Origin: CAYINU01 sp964364855
GTDB taxonomy: Bacteria > Margulisbacteria > Marinamargulisbacteria > CAYINU01
Length of the DNA: 18,312 bases
Assembly (NCBI GenBank): GCA_964364855.1
Contig: CAYINU010000033.1
Coordinates: 1-18,312 of the forward strand
Direction of reading: 5' to 3'
Below the pieces are notes generated by a model. The model had not been told where the DNA came from, did no database searches, and saw nothing but the letters and a program-made list of their open reading frames with translations. The translations under genes were made by a program, and so were the position numbers. This document shows, one piece after another, positions 7,179-14,448 of this stretch (position 1 is the stretch's first letter; each line of letters starts with the position of its first letter).

Positions 7179-7287
7179 CATTTTCAAAAAATTTGGATGA
7201 GATTGGCCATTTCTCGCGGAGGGGATAGTAGCGGAAGCTACAGACCCGCAGCGAAAAATGGCCAAGATCGCCAAATTTTTGAAAATG
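7179..7287 (-). other. Long hairpin abutting the 3' end of tRNA-Ala
   Basis: Arms of about 40 bases pair with few mismatches. CATTTTCAAAAAATTTGG and GGCCATTTCTCGCGG on the left match the reverse complement of CGCAGCGAAAAATGGCC and CCAAATTTTTGAAAATG on the right. A small perfect stem GTAGC-GGAA-GCTAC sits at the apex. The outer arm starts at the tRNA CCA end. The inner core matches that of the hairpin next to tRNA-Ile, while the outer arms differ in sequence but are each self-complementary. This suggests either conserved structure or insertion of a common core into different palindromes. Confidence 0.6.
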
Positions 7288-7361
7288 GTGGAGGTGAACG
7301 GGATCGAACCGATGACCTTCTGCGTGCAAGGCAGACGCTCTCCCAACTGAGCTACACCCCC
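7286..7361 (-). tRNA. tRNA-Ala (anticodon UGC)
   Basis: On the minus strand the gene begins GGGGGTGTAGCTCAGTTGGG and ends CACCTCCACCA. The acceptor stem pairs with one G-T wobble. The anticodon stem TCTGC/GCAGA encloses the loop CTTGCAC, giving UGC. The T-arm contains GGTTCGATCCC. CCA is encoded. Like tRNA-Ile, it is a usual 16S-23S spacer tRNA that is found here as an independent gene. Confidence 0.96.
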
Positions 7362-7419
7362 AATAAGCGTGTTTAGCATACGCAAAAAGGCCTAGGCCGA
7401 CAAGACTTATGGACGTTTC

Positions 7420-8307
7420 CTAGGACAACGCGCCGGATAAATAATGGTATTCCTTTAAAAACCAAACACCCAAGCGATGGAAGATATTGCGTGGCGGCAG
7501 GTGGGTGGCTTTTTCCATGAGCCGGTACAGGATGCCGCGTGGAGAGGTAGTGCGATAGACAAACACCGACAGCGGATTGAGTCCCAAAAACCAGCGCAGC
7601 TCGGGATGTTTTTTCAAAAAAACTTTGGCCGATTGCCCCTTGGCGACGTTGCGTTGGATTTCATCGGCGTCCGTCACCACATGGTAATGGTAATTGATGG
7701 CCGTCGGGAGATAGACTAGCGGAACGCCGTCCTTGTACAGCCGATAGCCCAGCTCCAGATCTTCCCAGCCGTAGCCTGTAAAGTCAGGGGAGAACCCGCC
7801 AGCTTCTAGAAAAACCGACTTGGGGAAAGAAATATTGCCAGTCAAAAAATAAAACCATCCTAACTCCGCGCCGGGCCGGGGCTGGTGACGCATATAGGGA
7901 TGCAGCAGGTCCGGCTCCGGCGGCCAATGCAAGCGCGTTAGATTGTAGGTAAGGCCTTCAAAACATTTTGGCTGCTGGGTGCCGCGGTGGGCCTCAAAAT
8001 GAGTTTGCACAAACCGTTCGTGGGGGACCATGTCGGCGTCCGTCACCACAATGATATCGGCTTTGGCATCGTGCACGCCCCGATTGCGAGCAGCGGCCTT
8101 GCCGGCATTGGCTTGGACCATGTGACGCAGGATAAATTTGGCATGAAAGCCTCGGATCATCCCATCGGTGCCGTCAGTGGACGAAGAGTCCACGATAATG
8201 ACTTCAAATGGAATGGCAGCTGATTGGCTGTTATACGCGGTGAGCACACGTTGCAACACATCGCGCTGGTTGTAGGTACCGATGATGACACTGACAACGG
8301 GCTTCAT
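7420..8307 (-). CDS. Family 2 glycosyltransferase
   Basis: This 295-residue GT-A fold glycosyltransferase is likely to add sugars to a cell-surface glycan from a nucleotide-sugar. VVSVIIGTYNQRDVL (4-18) and FEVIIVDSSSTDGT (34-47) form the nucleotide-binding half. NAGKAAARNRGV (67-78) and VVTDADMVP (87-95) give the metal-binding DAD. FLTGNISFPKS (154-164) and GYGWEDLELGYRL (178-190) hold the acceptor site and catalytic Asp. ATG at 8307 is chosen because GT2 homology starts at once. An upstream start at 8460 would add 51 codons that lie in the dispersed repeat and have no similarity. No transmembrane helix is evident, so it is probably peripheral at the inner membrane. Its acceptor cannot be told. 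Confidence 0.9.
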   Translation of the reverse strand: MKPVVSVIIGTYNQRDVLQRVLTAYNSQSAAIPFEVIIVDSSSTDGTDGMIRGFHAKFILRHMVQANAGKAAARNRGVHDAKADIIVVTDADMVPHERFVQTHFEAHRGTQQPKCFEGLTYNLTRLHWPPEPDLLHPYMRHQPRPGAELGWFYFLTGNISFPKSVFLEAGGFSPDFTGYGWEDLELGYRLYKDGVPLVYLPTAINYHYHVVTDADEIQRNVAKGQSAKVFLKKHPELRWFLGLNPLSVFVYRTTSPRGILYRLMEKATHLPPRNIFHRLGVWFLKEYHYLSGALS

Positions 8308-8351
8308 ACCCGCATCATATCGGTTTTTTCCGTTCTGGAAAATATTTCGCC

Positions 8352-8495
8352 TAGAAGCCCTCTCATAAATGCCCCATGCGGCGTTATTCCTCGCATGCCA
8401 ATCCTCACATAGCGCTGCTATGCTCCGGTTGACCTGCTCAGAATGCCTTGCCTGAGTCATTTCTGAGACGGCTTCCCTATTGATGGCCAGCTCTA
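8352..8495 (+). repeat. Shortened copy of the dispersed intergenic repeat
   Basis: The left end CTAGAAGCCCTCTCATAAAT matches CTAGAGGCCATCTCATAAT of the copy at 15916. The centre TCCTCACATAGCGCTGCTATG matches the TCCTCACACATAGCGCCGCTATG region there. The right end TTCTGAGACGGC is shared, as is a following tail with GGCCAGCTCTA (seen again at 16143-16153). It lies between the GT2 gene and the M20 amidohydrolase gene, upstream of the former. It is internally deleted relative to the 210-bp copies. A weak dyad TCCCTATT...AATAGGGA spans 8474-8527. Confidence 0.75.
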
Positions 8496-8529
8496 CTATG
8501 CCGCCTTAGCATTGCTCTTGAATAGGGAC

Positions 8530-9723
8530 CTAACCAGCCAAATGCATGGCGGCCCGACGTGCTGATTCGGCTAGCCAATAAGCGCCCACCCAGATGGCAT
8601 TTGTATCGGGTAAAAAGCCGGAGGAGTGTGCCGGCACCACAGGTTTCCCCGGCGTGCGGGCCCCGATGCGGGCAAAAGTTCCCGGTATGCTTTCCAGATA
8701 ATAGGCAAAATCTTCGCTGGCCAAATTGGGTTTGGGCAGAGACAAAATGGCGGCTTTGTCCCAAAACGCCGCGGCAGCTTCGTAGGCCCAGTCAATGGTG
8801 GGCGCCACATTGACGATGGGGGGCATATTTTTCTGGATATGACAGGTGATATTGCAGTGATAGGCACTGCCCAGATGTTGGCAAATGGACTCGATTTCCT
8901 GGTGTAAGGTTTCTCGCACTTGCGGGTCCAATGCTCGGATAGTCCCCAGCAACAAACAGGTTTCCGGAATGACATTGTGGGTCGTACCTGCCTGGACATG
9001 GCCAATCGAAATGACGGCGGCATCGGCGGGATGAATGCGGCGGGACACGATGGTGTGCAGGGCTTGTACCAAAGCCGCGGCGGCCAAAATGGGGTCTTGT
9101 CCTTCATGAGGACGGGCACCGTGGGCCCCTTTTCCGCGAACGGTAATCTCAAACGTGTCTGATGATGCTGCTACCGGCCCCCGGTGCAAGAGGATAGTGC
9201 CGACTTCAAAACCCATATCGACATGCGCACCAAATATGGCTTTGGCCTCGGAGAGCACACCGGACTTGAGAATAGCCTTGGCACCCTCTGCGCTTTCTTC
9301 GGCAGGCTGCAGCACCACCAACACGTCACCGATAGCGGGATCTTCGGCCAGCAATACGGCTGCCCCGACAGCCCAAGTGGCATGGATGTCATGGCCGCAA
9401 GCGTGCATCACACCGGGCACTGTGGATTGAAACGAGGCTCCTGTATTTTCTTGGATAGGCAATGCGTCCATGTCGCCGCGAATGGCCACGGTGGGTCCCT
9501 TGCCGGATCCCACAATCCGGGCGACTACGCCGGTATCGGCAATGCGTTCCACGGATTTGGGCTTTAGCTTTTTAAGCGCGTCGGTGAGTGTGCGGGCGGT
9601 CTGGTGTTCTTGGCCGGACAGCTCGGGGTGGGCATGCAAGGTTTCCCGCAAGGTGATGAGGTCGGCCTGCCAGTCGCTTGGAAAATGGCTTTTGAGTTTA
9701 AGAACGCTTTCTTCTCGGCTCAT
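8530..9723 (-). CDS. M20 family amidohydrolase, possible N-acyl-amino acid deacylase
   Basis: This 397-residue protein is full length for the M20D amidohydrolase family (hippurate/N-acyl-amino acid hydrolases). HACGHDIH (Cys109, His111) and PAEESAEGA (Glu142/Glu143), then GAHVD (His167), and a C-terminal PAHSSGF are the usual metal ligands and general base. RGDMDALPIQE (82-92) is the catalytic Asp segment, and GKGAHGARPHEG starts the lid/dimerisation domain. It is cytoplasmic, with no signal peptide. Its ATG shares one base with the stop of the upstream racemase gene (TGATG), so the two are translationally coupled. In some Bacillus-group species an M20 desuccinylase works next to N-succinylamino acid racemase to turn D- into L-amino acids, and that is the best guess here. 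Other N-acyl substrates cannot be excluded. Confidence 0.9.
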   Translation of the reverse strand: MSREESVLKLKSHFPSDWQADLITLRETLHAHPELSGQEHQTARTLTDALKKLKPKSVERIADTGVVARIVGSGKGPTVAIRGDMDALPIQENTGASFQSTVPGVMHACGHDIHATWAVGAAVLLAEDPAIGDVLVVLQPAEESAEGAKAILKSGVLSEAKAIFGAHVDMGFEVGTILLHRGPVAASSDTFEITVRGKGAHGARPHEGQDPILAAAALVQALHTIVSRRIHPADAAVISIGHVQAGTTHNVIPETCLLLGTIRALDPQVRETLHQEIESICQHLGSAYHCNITCHIQKNMPPIVNVAPTIDWAYEAAAAFWDKAAILSLPKPNLASEDFAYYLESIPGTFARIGARTPGKPVVPAHSSGFLPDTNAIWVGAYWLAESARRAAMHLAG

Positions 9724-10859
9724 CAGGTTACCCTTTCGTGGCGGTGGGCCAATGCCCGTATGTCGGTTTCGCGAATCGTGACACCCAGCCCGGCATCCGT
9801 GCTATTGACTGCTATCCTACCGTCTTTGTCCATTCTTGCGGGTTCTGTAACCAGATCGGCTTGCAGGTAGGTATCTGCAGGTGAAAGATCTCCCGGCAAG
9901 GTAAACCCAGGCAGGGCAGCCAAAGACTGGGCATAGGCACGCCCTATACCTGAATCTAACATACCGCCGCACCACATCGGAATACGATGCGCCAAGCAGT
10001 AATCATGAATGCGTAAACTTTGGGTAAATCCACCCACGCGGCCGGGCTTGAGATTGACCACACGCCCGCTGCCCAGGGTGTGCATGAGCACGACATCGGT
10101 AACGGAGGTTATCGATTCGTCCAAACACAGGGGTGTTTGGAGGTGGTCTTGTAAGAGCCGGTGTTGGTATTGGTCATTCCAACCCAGCGGCTGCTCGATC
10201 ATCATCAGATTCAATTTGTCCAAGTCACAAAAGACACCGGCATCTGCGAGCGTATAGGCACAATTGGCATCGGCCATCAGAGGCAGGCTTGGGCCGAACG
10301 TCGCGCGCAATGTCTGCAACGGTATCCGGTCGTCACCTGGCTTTATTTTTACCTTCACCCGGACATAGCCTGCGTCCATGGCGGACTGGACGGTCTCAAC
10401 CAAAGTCCCCAGATCCGGCTGTATGCCAATGGCGGTCCCGATGGAAATGTGGTCCCGTGTTCCACCCAACAACTGTGCTAAAGGCTGGCCCATCCGGACG
10501 GCATGTGCTGCCCATGCCGCCATTTCCAGAGTTGCCTTAGCCATCGGGTGACCATGGACCCATGATAGCCAGCCGTCCACTTGGGTGGGGTGGTCCCACG
10601 GTTTTCCCATTACAGTGGGGCCTAGCCACTGCGTCAGCGCCAACCACGCGGTGTCGATGGTCTCCGCGGTATAGGTGGGACGTTCGAATGCAGCGCATTC
10701 TGACCATACCGTTATTCCATTTTTAAATTCGTGATGGGCCATTAGGAGCCGCCGATGCGCCACGCTTCCGGTCGCGGTGGAAAAGGGTTTTTTGAGGGGA
10801 ATGGCGACCTCAAACAAAGTCAGGCCGGCCCAAGTCATGGGGGTGGTTGGCGTACCCAT
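9723..10859 (-). CDS. N-succinylamino acid racemase / o-succinylbenzoate synthase-like enzyme
   Basis: This 378-residue enolase-superfamily enzyme belongs to the muconate-lactonising subgroup. The acid/base lysines are in VRVKVKIKPG (Lys169, Lys171) and VVNLKPGRVGG (Lys271). The metal ligands are in MADANCAY (Asp197), MIEQPL (Glu222) and CLDESI (Asp247). MWCGGMLDSGIGRAYAQS (295-312) is typical of the NSAR/OSBS group. The ATG at 10859 is chosen because capping-domain similarity begins just after it; ATG at 10838 is also possible. An upstream start at 10979 would add 40 unrelated residues. Family members make o-succinylbenzoate for menaquinone, racemise N-succinyl amino acids, or do both. The coupled M20 gene and the absence of other men genes in this window favour the amino acid role. 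Confidence 0.85.
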   Translation of the reverse strand: MGTPTTPMTWAGLTLFEVAIPLKKPFSTATGSVAHRRLLMAHHEFKNGITVWSECAAFERPTYTAETIDTAWLALTQWLGPTVMGKPWDHPTQVDGWLSWVHGHPMAKATLEMAAWAAHAVRMGQPLAQLLGGTRDHISIGTAIGIQPDLGTLVETVQSAMDAGYVRVKVKIKPGDDRIPLQTLRATFGPSLPLMADANCAYTLADAGVFCDLDKLNLMMIEQPLGWNDQYQHRLLQDHLQTPLCLDESITSVTDVVLMHTLGSGRVVNLKPGRVGGFTQSLRIHDYCLAHRIPMWCGGMLDSGIGRAYAQSLAALPGFTLPGDLSPADTYLQADLVTEPARMDKDGRIAVNSTDAGLGVTIRETDIRALAHRHERVT

Positions 10860-10990
10860 GCTTTTACTATACGAAAGGAAAGGAAGCCTGTCAGCGGCAT
10901 TTTTAAAATGGAAAAATTCGTTTTTTGACCTCTTGACTTTAAATTGATTCATCGATAATGATGTAAGCAGTGAGTTCATCCCCGCTTATT

Positions 10991-11092
10991 TTGAGTTCGA
11001 ATCTTACAGATGGTATTTCTGTGAGTATTTACCTTGAAAGCGGCAGCGGAAGGCTCGCATTAACCCAGAAAAGTTAATTCAAGGAGGCTGGC
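10991..11092 (+). promoter_or_regulatory. Leader of small basic protein gene with strong RBS
   Basis: A perfect AAGGAGG (11082-11088) precedes the ATG at 11093 at close spacing. Upstream, TTGAGT (10991-10996) is 17 bases from an extended -10-like TGGTATTTC. A dyad ACAGA-N7-TCTGT lies across that -10 and might be an operator. The ribosome binding site is convincing; the promoter boxes are weak. Confidence 0.4.
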
Positions 11093-11287
11093 ATGGCAAT
11101 CGAATTTTATAACGTTAAGAAGCGCAAGAAAGTGAAATTGGACGAAGGTAGCATCAAGAAAGTGAAATATGAGCGCAAATTGAAAGATGGTAGCGTCCAA
11201 GTTCGCTACGCTTTCAAAGCAAAAGACAATGACGGCACCAGTTTGACCAAGTTCTGCAGCAAGGCGGACTGGGACAAACTAAAGTAG
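11093..11287 (+). CDS. Small basic protein of unknown function
   Basis: This 64-residue, lysine-rich protein (MAIEFYNVKKRKKVKLDEGS ...) alternates charged strands and turns, with VRYAFKAKDNDGTSL and a C-terminal KFCSKADWDKLK. It looks like a small beta-rich fold that may bind nucleic acid, but I do not recognise a family with certainty. It has every sign of being a real and well-expressed gene: a perfect AAGGAGG ribosome binding site, lysine-rich compact coding, and a textbook terminator 23 bases after the stop. It stands alone, divergent from the NSAR/M20 operon. The single Cys does not form a zinc motif. Confidence 0.85.
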   Translation: MAIEFYNVKKRKKVKLDEGSIKKVKYERKLKDGSVQVRYAFKAKDNDGTSLTKFCSKADWDKLK

Positions 11288-11310
11288 TTTGCTTTTCTAG
11301 CGCATGCAAA

Positions 11311-11341
11311 GGTCCGGCCTGCTAGGCCGGACCTTTTTTTT
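11311..11341 (+). terminator. Rho-independent terminator
   Basis: Perfect 10-bp GC-rich arms GGTCCGGCCT and AGGCCGGACC enclose a three-base loop (GCT) and are followed by eight T residues. It lies just after the small basic protein gene and ends that transcript. Confidence 0.96.
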
Positions 11342-11377
11342 GTACAAAAAAAGGTAGAACCCATCTCCTAAATCCCA

Positions 11378-11586
11378 AAGGCCGTCTCAGAATGGCGTCA
11401 GGGTGTTCTGTGTGAGCACAAAACGCGGAGCATAGCGGCGCTATGTGTGAGGAGCATAGCGACGGAACCGTAGACTCGAGGTGCCCAATGGCACGTCGGG
11501 TCAAGGCTGCCCGGCTGGGCGGAGCCCATGAAGGGCATTTTGAGCGGAGCAGAGGGCACCATGGCGGCATTATGAGATGGCCTCTA
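11378..11586 (-). repeat. Dispersed intergenic repeat, long copy A
   Basis: This 209-base element matches, in inverted orientation, the 215-base copy at 15916-16130. I count three substitutions plus one 1-base and one 5-base indel. Ends are imperfect inverted repeats: GGCCGTCTCAGAATGGCG at one end and GGCCATCTCATAATGCCGCC on the other strand. Inner palindromes include CATAGCGGCGCTATG and GCCCGGCTGGGC. There is no open frame of transposase type, so any movement would need enzymes supplied elsewhere. The TAG at the element edge is the stop codon of the GT4 gene. Confidence 0.9.
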
Positions 11587-12588
11587 AGTCAGTGTGATTT
11601 TGTTCCAGATGTCGCGGTAAGTTCCGAGGCTATTTTCCAAGGTGTAGTGACGGGCTGCTTCGCGTAAGGTGGCCACTACCTTATGCCGGTGCTCGGGGTT
11701 CCATCGCCAAATGGCTTCCAGTGCTTGAAGATAATCGGTTGGCCTGTTGTCCGACACGACCAGATTCGGATCGGCCTGGGTAACGATAGATTTGGCGCCC
11801 ACACCAGATGACACCACCGGAATGACGCCAGCCAAACAAGCCTCTGCTACGGCCAGACAAAAGGCGTCGTAGCGGGCGGGAGCGATAATGACATTACAGC
11901 GAGCCAAGACTTCTGGCATGGCGACGTGGCCCAAACCGGTGACGTTAGGCAAATCCACTTGCAAGGACTCGGTGCCTTTTCCGGCCAAGAGGATGTGTTT
12001 GTCGGGATAGTGGATCAAGAGCAGCCGGGCCAACCCCAGAACGCAATCCAGTCCTTTAACGTTTCCGGTTTCGGCAGGCCTTTCGCAGACGAACAAGATG
12101 GCATTGCCCGTGGCGGAAACGTTGAGGAAACGCTCCGGATGCCCGACAAAATGTGGACCGACATATACCGGGGCCAGCAGTCCCAAACGACGGATATCCG
12201 CTGCGACCATATCAGAAATCGCAATAAAGGCGGTGATATGTCGGTAGGTTTGCAAGCGCCAATGACGCAATAACCTGCGCCACCATTCGCGGTCCTTTTC
12301 CATATAAAATGCGGGTTCTGGTACCATCAAAATCAGTTTGCTTTTGGGAAAACGGCGCTTTAGAAAATAGCCCACCCAGTACACTAAGGCGCCTTCAATG
12401 AGGTAATACCGGGCCTCGGGGACCTCCCGAGCGGTGATCCACGCTTTGAGTAATAACCAAAACAAAGACCGGCCACGGTAGTCAAACTCGTAATCGATAG
12501 GGGTTAATGCGGCGCCGATGGCCATCGATTTGGCGTTCCGACCACGATGCAAAAAAATCAGCTCTGGTAGCCGTGGCGTATTTAGCAT
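11584..12588 (-). CDS. GT4-type (GT-B fold) glycosyltransferase
   Basis: This 334-residue protein has the two-domain GT-B layout. The N-terminal half (1-150) carries ILMVPEPAFYM and the helix with AFIAISDMVAADIRRLGL, typical of acceptor-side GT4 sequence. The C-terminal half has AILFVCERPAETGNVKGLD (basic phosphate-binding Lys178), ILLAGKG, VTGLGHVAMPEVLARCNV, and the nucleotide-sugar site APARYDAFCLAVAEACLAG. In this last motif Asp241 stands in place of the first usual Glu and Glu249 is kept. It probably transfers a sugar in surface glycan or lipid synthesis. It is the last gene of the folP-folK-tsaE operon, overlapping tsaE by seven bases. Its TAG stop is the end of repeat copy A, so the original C-terminus may have changed. 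Confidence 0.85.
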   Translation of the reverse strand: MLNTPRLPELIFLHRGRNAKSMAIGAALTPIDYEFDYRGRSLFWLLLKAWITAREVPEARYYLIEGALVYWVGYFLKRRFPKSKLILMVPEPAFYMEKDREWWRRLLRHWRLQTYRHITAFIAISDMVAADIRRLGLLAPVYVGPHFVGHPERFLNVSATGNAILFVCERPAETGNVKGLDCVLGLARLLLIHYPDKHILLAGKGTESLQVDLPNVTGLGHVAMPEVLARCNVIIAPARYDAFCLAVAEACLAGVIPVVSSGVGAKSIVTQADPNLVVSDNRPTDYLQALEAIWRWNPEHRHKVVATLREAARHYTLENSLGTYRDIWNKITLT

Positions 12589-13013
12589 GCCGCTTGTTGT
12601 GGAGAGACGGGTGTGATCGTCAGCATTCGGGTGGCCGGGCCAAAAAAGTGTAAGTCGACGCGAATGTAACTACTGGGGGTATATTCACCCAGCCGTTCAG
12701 CCCATTCCACCAGCACAATGTGGTCCATGTCATACAGATAGCGATCGATATCGATGCTGAGTAAATCGCCTGGGTTTTCGAGTCGATATAAATCCAAATG
12801 CATGGTTGGGGGAACGCTGGGGTAGTGATGGGCCAGTGCGAAAGTGGGCGAGCTGACGGTTTCTTGTCCTCCCAAGGAGGTAACCATCTCCGAGATCATG
12901 GTGGTTTTGCCAACACCCATAGGGCCAAAAAAAAGAACACACTGACCAGGTTTAAGTTGTTTGGCCAGCTGGACGGCAGCGGCGCGGAGGGCGTCTTCGG
13001 AGACCGTGGACAT
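12582..13013 (-). CDS. tsaE: tRNA threonylcarbamoyladenosine biosynthesis ATPase TsaE
   Basis: This 143-residue P-loop protein is full length for TsaE (YjeE). With TsaB, TsaC and TsaD it makes the t6A modification at position 37 of ANN-decoding tRNAs; TsaE hydrolyses ATP in the complex. GPMGVGKTT (30-38) is the Walker A motif. SSPTFALAHHY (54-64), HLDLYRL (72-78) and VEWAERLG (102-109) are the family signatures. It starts two bases after the folK stop and overlaps the GT4 gene by seven bases, so all four genes of the operon are likely co-translated. No other tsa gene is in the window. Confidence 0.96.
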   Translation of the reverse strand: MSTVSEDALRAAAVQLAKQLKPGQCVLFFGPMGVGKTTMISEMVTSLGGQETVSSPTFALAHHYPSVPPTMHLDLYRLENPGDLLSIDIDRYLYDMDHIVLVEWAERLGEYTPSSYIRVDLHFFGPATRMLTITPVSPQQAAC

Positions 13014-13015
13014 GG

Positions 13016-13480
13016 TTAATAGCCTATCATTCGATCGTACAATGCGGATATGGATTCTCCCAATACCGGGTGTCGAAAGTCCGGGGCAAGTTGGCGTAAC
13101 GGCTCGAGCACAAAAAGGCGTTCATGCATCAGGGGATGGGGGATAATCAGCTCGTCCGATGAGAAAACCTGGTCATCATAAAGCAGAAGGTCGATGTCCA
13201 GATAGCGGGGATCTCCGCTTCCTTTTTTGCGCTTGCCGGCCCGCTGCTCGATGGCCTGGGTCTCGGTCAGGAGTTCCTCAGGTGTCAGGATGGTGTGGAT
13301 ATGCACGACGCCGTTAATGTAATTGGGCTGGGGATAAGGGCTTTCTGCCTGAGTTTCAATAAATGGCGAGATACCGACCACCTCGATACAGTCGTGGGCC
13401 GCCAGCTGCTCGAGGGCGTTGGATAGTTGCTTTTCGCGATCCCCCAGATTGGCCCCCAATCCCAGATAGACATCATGCAT
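13016..13480 (-). CDS. folK: 2-amino-4-hydroxy-6-hydroxymethyldihydropteridine diphosphokinase
   Basis: This 154-residue HPPK transfers pyrophosphate from ATP to 6-hydroxymethyl-dihydropterin, the step before dihydropteroate synthase in folate synthesis. VYLGLGANLGD (4-14) opens the fold. ESPYPQPNYINGV (46-58) binds the pterin. RAGKRKKGSGDPRYLDIDLLLYDD (80-103) carries Arg92 and the metal-binding Asp95/Asp97. PHPLMHERLFVLEPL is the closing loop. Its ATG shares one base with the folP stop (TGATG). Length and motifs are complete. Confidence 0.96.
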   Translation of the reverse strand: MHDVYLGLGANLGDREKQLSNALEQLAAHDCIEVVGISPFIETQAESPYPQPNYINGVVHIHTILTPEELLTETQAIEQRAGKRKKGSGDPRYLDIDLLLYDDQVFSSDELIIPHPLMHERLFVLEPLRQLAPDFRHPVLGESISALYDRMIGY

Positions 13481-14304
13481 CAGGGCCGACCTTCTCGGAT
13501 GGCCTGGGCGACATCCAGAGCCTGGCGATGGGCGGCGACGTCGTGCACGCGAAAAACAGATGCGCCCTGGGCATAGGCCATGACGGCAGAGGCCACACTT
13601 CCCGGCAGCCGTTGACTCACGTCGGCACCTGTGAGGGCCTGAATCATTGACTTACGCGACGTGCCGATGACAACAGGATAGCCCAATTGGGCCAATTTTC
13701 CGGTCTCGGTCAATAGCCGGACATTGTGGTGCACGGATTTGCCAAAGCCTATGCCGGGATCAATCAGGACTTGGGAGATGCCCGCGTTTTTTGCACGTAA
13801 TGCCCGCTCTGCCAAAAACCCAATAACCTCTGCCACAACGTCTTCGTATTGGGGATTTTGCTGCATGACTTGTGGAGTGCCTTGGCGATGCATCACGATA
13901 AGCGCGGCGTTTTGGGCGGCAACGGTGGCTGCCATATCGGGATCTTCCAAGGCAGAAATATCGTTAATGATTTCGGCGCCATGATCCAAGGCAAAAGCAG
14001 CAACGATAGCTTTGGTAGTATCTACGGATAACGGCGTATCAAACCGTTTGCGGTAGGCCTTTAACAACCCCGAAAGTCGTTGAATCTCAGCTTCAGCGGA
14101 AATGGGGAGGGCGCCCGGCCGGCTGGATTCGGCGCCCACATCGATCCAATCGGCACCTTCTGAAATGAGGGTATCAATACGACGCAATGCGGTATCGATA
14201 TCACGCAGCATCCCACCGTCGGAAAACGAGTCTGGGGTGAGATTCACAATACCCATCAAGATCGGTTTTTTGAAGGTCCACTGGCGCGTCATACGTTTGG
14301 CCAT
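13480..14304 (-). CDS. folP: Dihydropteroate synthase
   Basis: This 274-residue TIM-barrel enzyme joins p-aminobenzoate to dihydropterin pyrophosphate, the sulfonamide target. LMGIVNLTPDSFSDGG (16-31) and IDVGAESSRPGA (54-65) bind the pterin pyrophosphate. LSVDTTK (92-98), IINDISAL (112-119), IDPGIGFGKS (181-190), IGTSRKS (213-219) and FRVHDV (251-256) complete the signature set. It is the first gene of the operon. Its start at 14304 has no clear ribosome binding site; ATG at 14292 is an alternative. A TATAAT string overlaps the first ATG but lacks a -35 partner. tRNA-Leu begins about 50 bases away on the other strand. Confidence 0.96.
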   Translation of the reverse strand: MAKRMTRQWTFKKPILMGIVNLTPDSFSDGGMLRDIDTALRRIDTLISEGADWIDVGAESSRPGALPISAEAEIQRLSGLLKAYRKRFDTPLSVDTTKAIVAAFALDHGAEIINDISALEDPDMAATVAAQNAALIVMHRQGTPQVMQQNPQYEDVVAEVIGFLAERALRAKNAGISQVLIDPGIGFGKSVHHNVRLLTETGKLAQLGYPVVIGTSRKSMIQALTGADVSQRLPGSVASAVMAYAQGASVFRVHDVAAHRQALDVAQAIREGRP

Positions 14305-14353
14305 TATAACATTGCTCCCAAGCCCCCCGCTGATTTATACTGGCGCGGACTAT

Positions 14354-14437
14354 GCCGAGGTGGTGGAACTGGTAGACACACCAGCTTGAGGTGCTGGCGG
14401 GAGCAATCCCTTGCAGGTTCGAGTCCTGTCCTCGGTA
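14354..14437 (+). tRNA. tRNA-Leu (anticodon GAG)
   Basis: The acceptor stem GCCGAGG/CCTCGGT pairs with a terminal G-T. GTGGTGGAACTGGTAGACAC forms the long D-arm typical of Leu. The anticodon stem CCAGC/GCTGG encloses TTGAGGT (GAG). A long variable arm (GCGGGAGCAATCCCTTG) and GGTTCGAGTCC complete a class II tRNA. No CCA is encoded, unlike the Ile and Ala genes in this window. The 3' end is followed by GATTTTTTCC and, 11 bases after the discriminator, by the ATG of the mutase gene. Confidence 0.95.
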
Positions 14438-14448
14438 GATTTTTTCCT

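Noticed and set aside
8308..8460. A 51-codon N-terminal extension of the GT2 glycosyltransferase
   Set aside because: The extension is translated from the dispersed repeat and upstream spacer, while GT2 homology begins exactly at the ATG at 8307.
8571..9152. A 193-codon minus-strand frame inside the M20 gene
   Set aside because: It is an alternative frame of a conserved M20 amidohydrolase whose motifs are all in the other frame.
10860..10979. A 40-codon N-terminal extension of the racemase
   Set aside because: It has no enolase-family resemblance and the normal N-terminal capping domain starts just after the ATG at 10859.
14303..14308. A perfect TATAAT overlapping the folP start codon on the minus strand
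   Set aside because: No -35-like hexamer lies 16-18 bases upstream, and the predicted start of transcription would fall inside the gene. It is probably chance, although a near-leaderless start at 14292 cannot be fully excluded.
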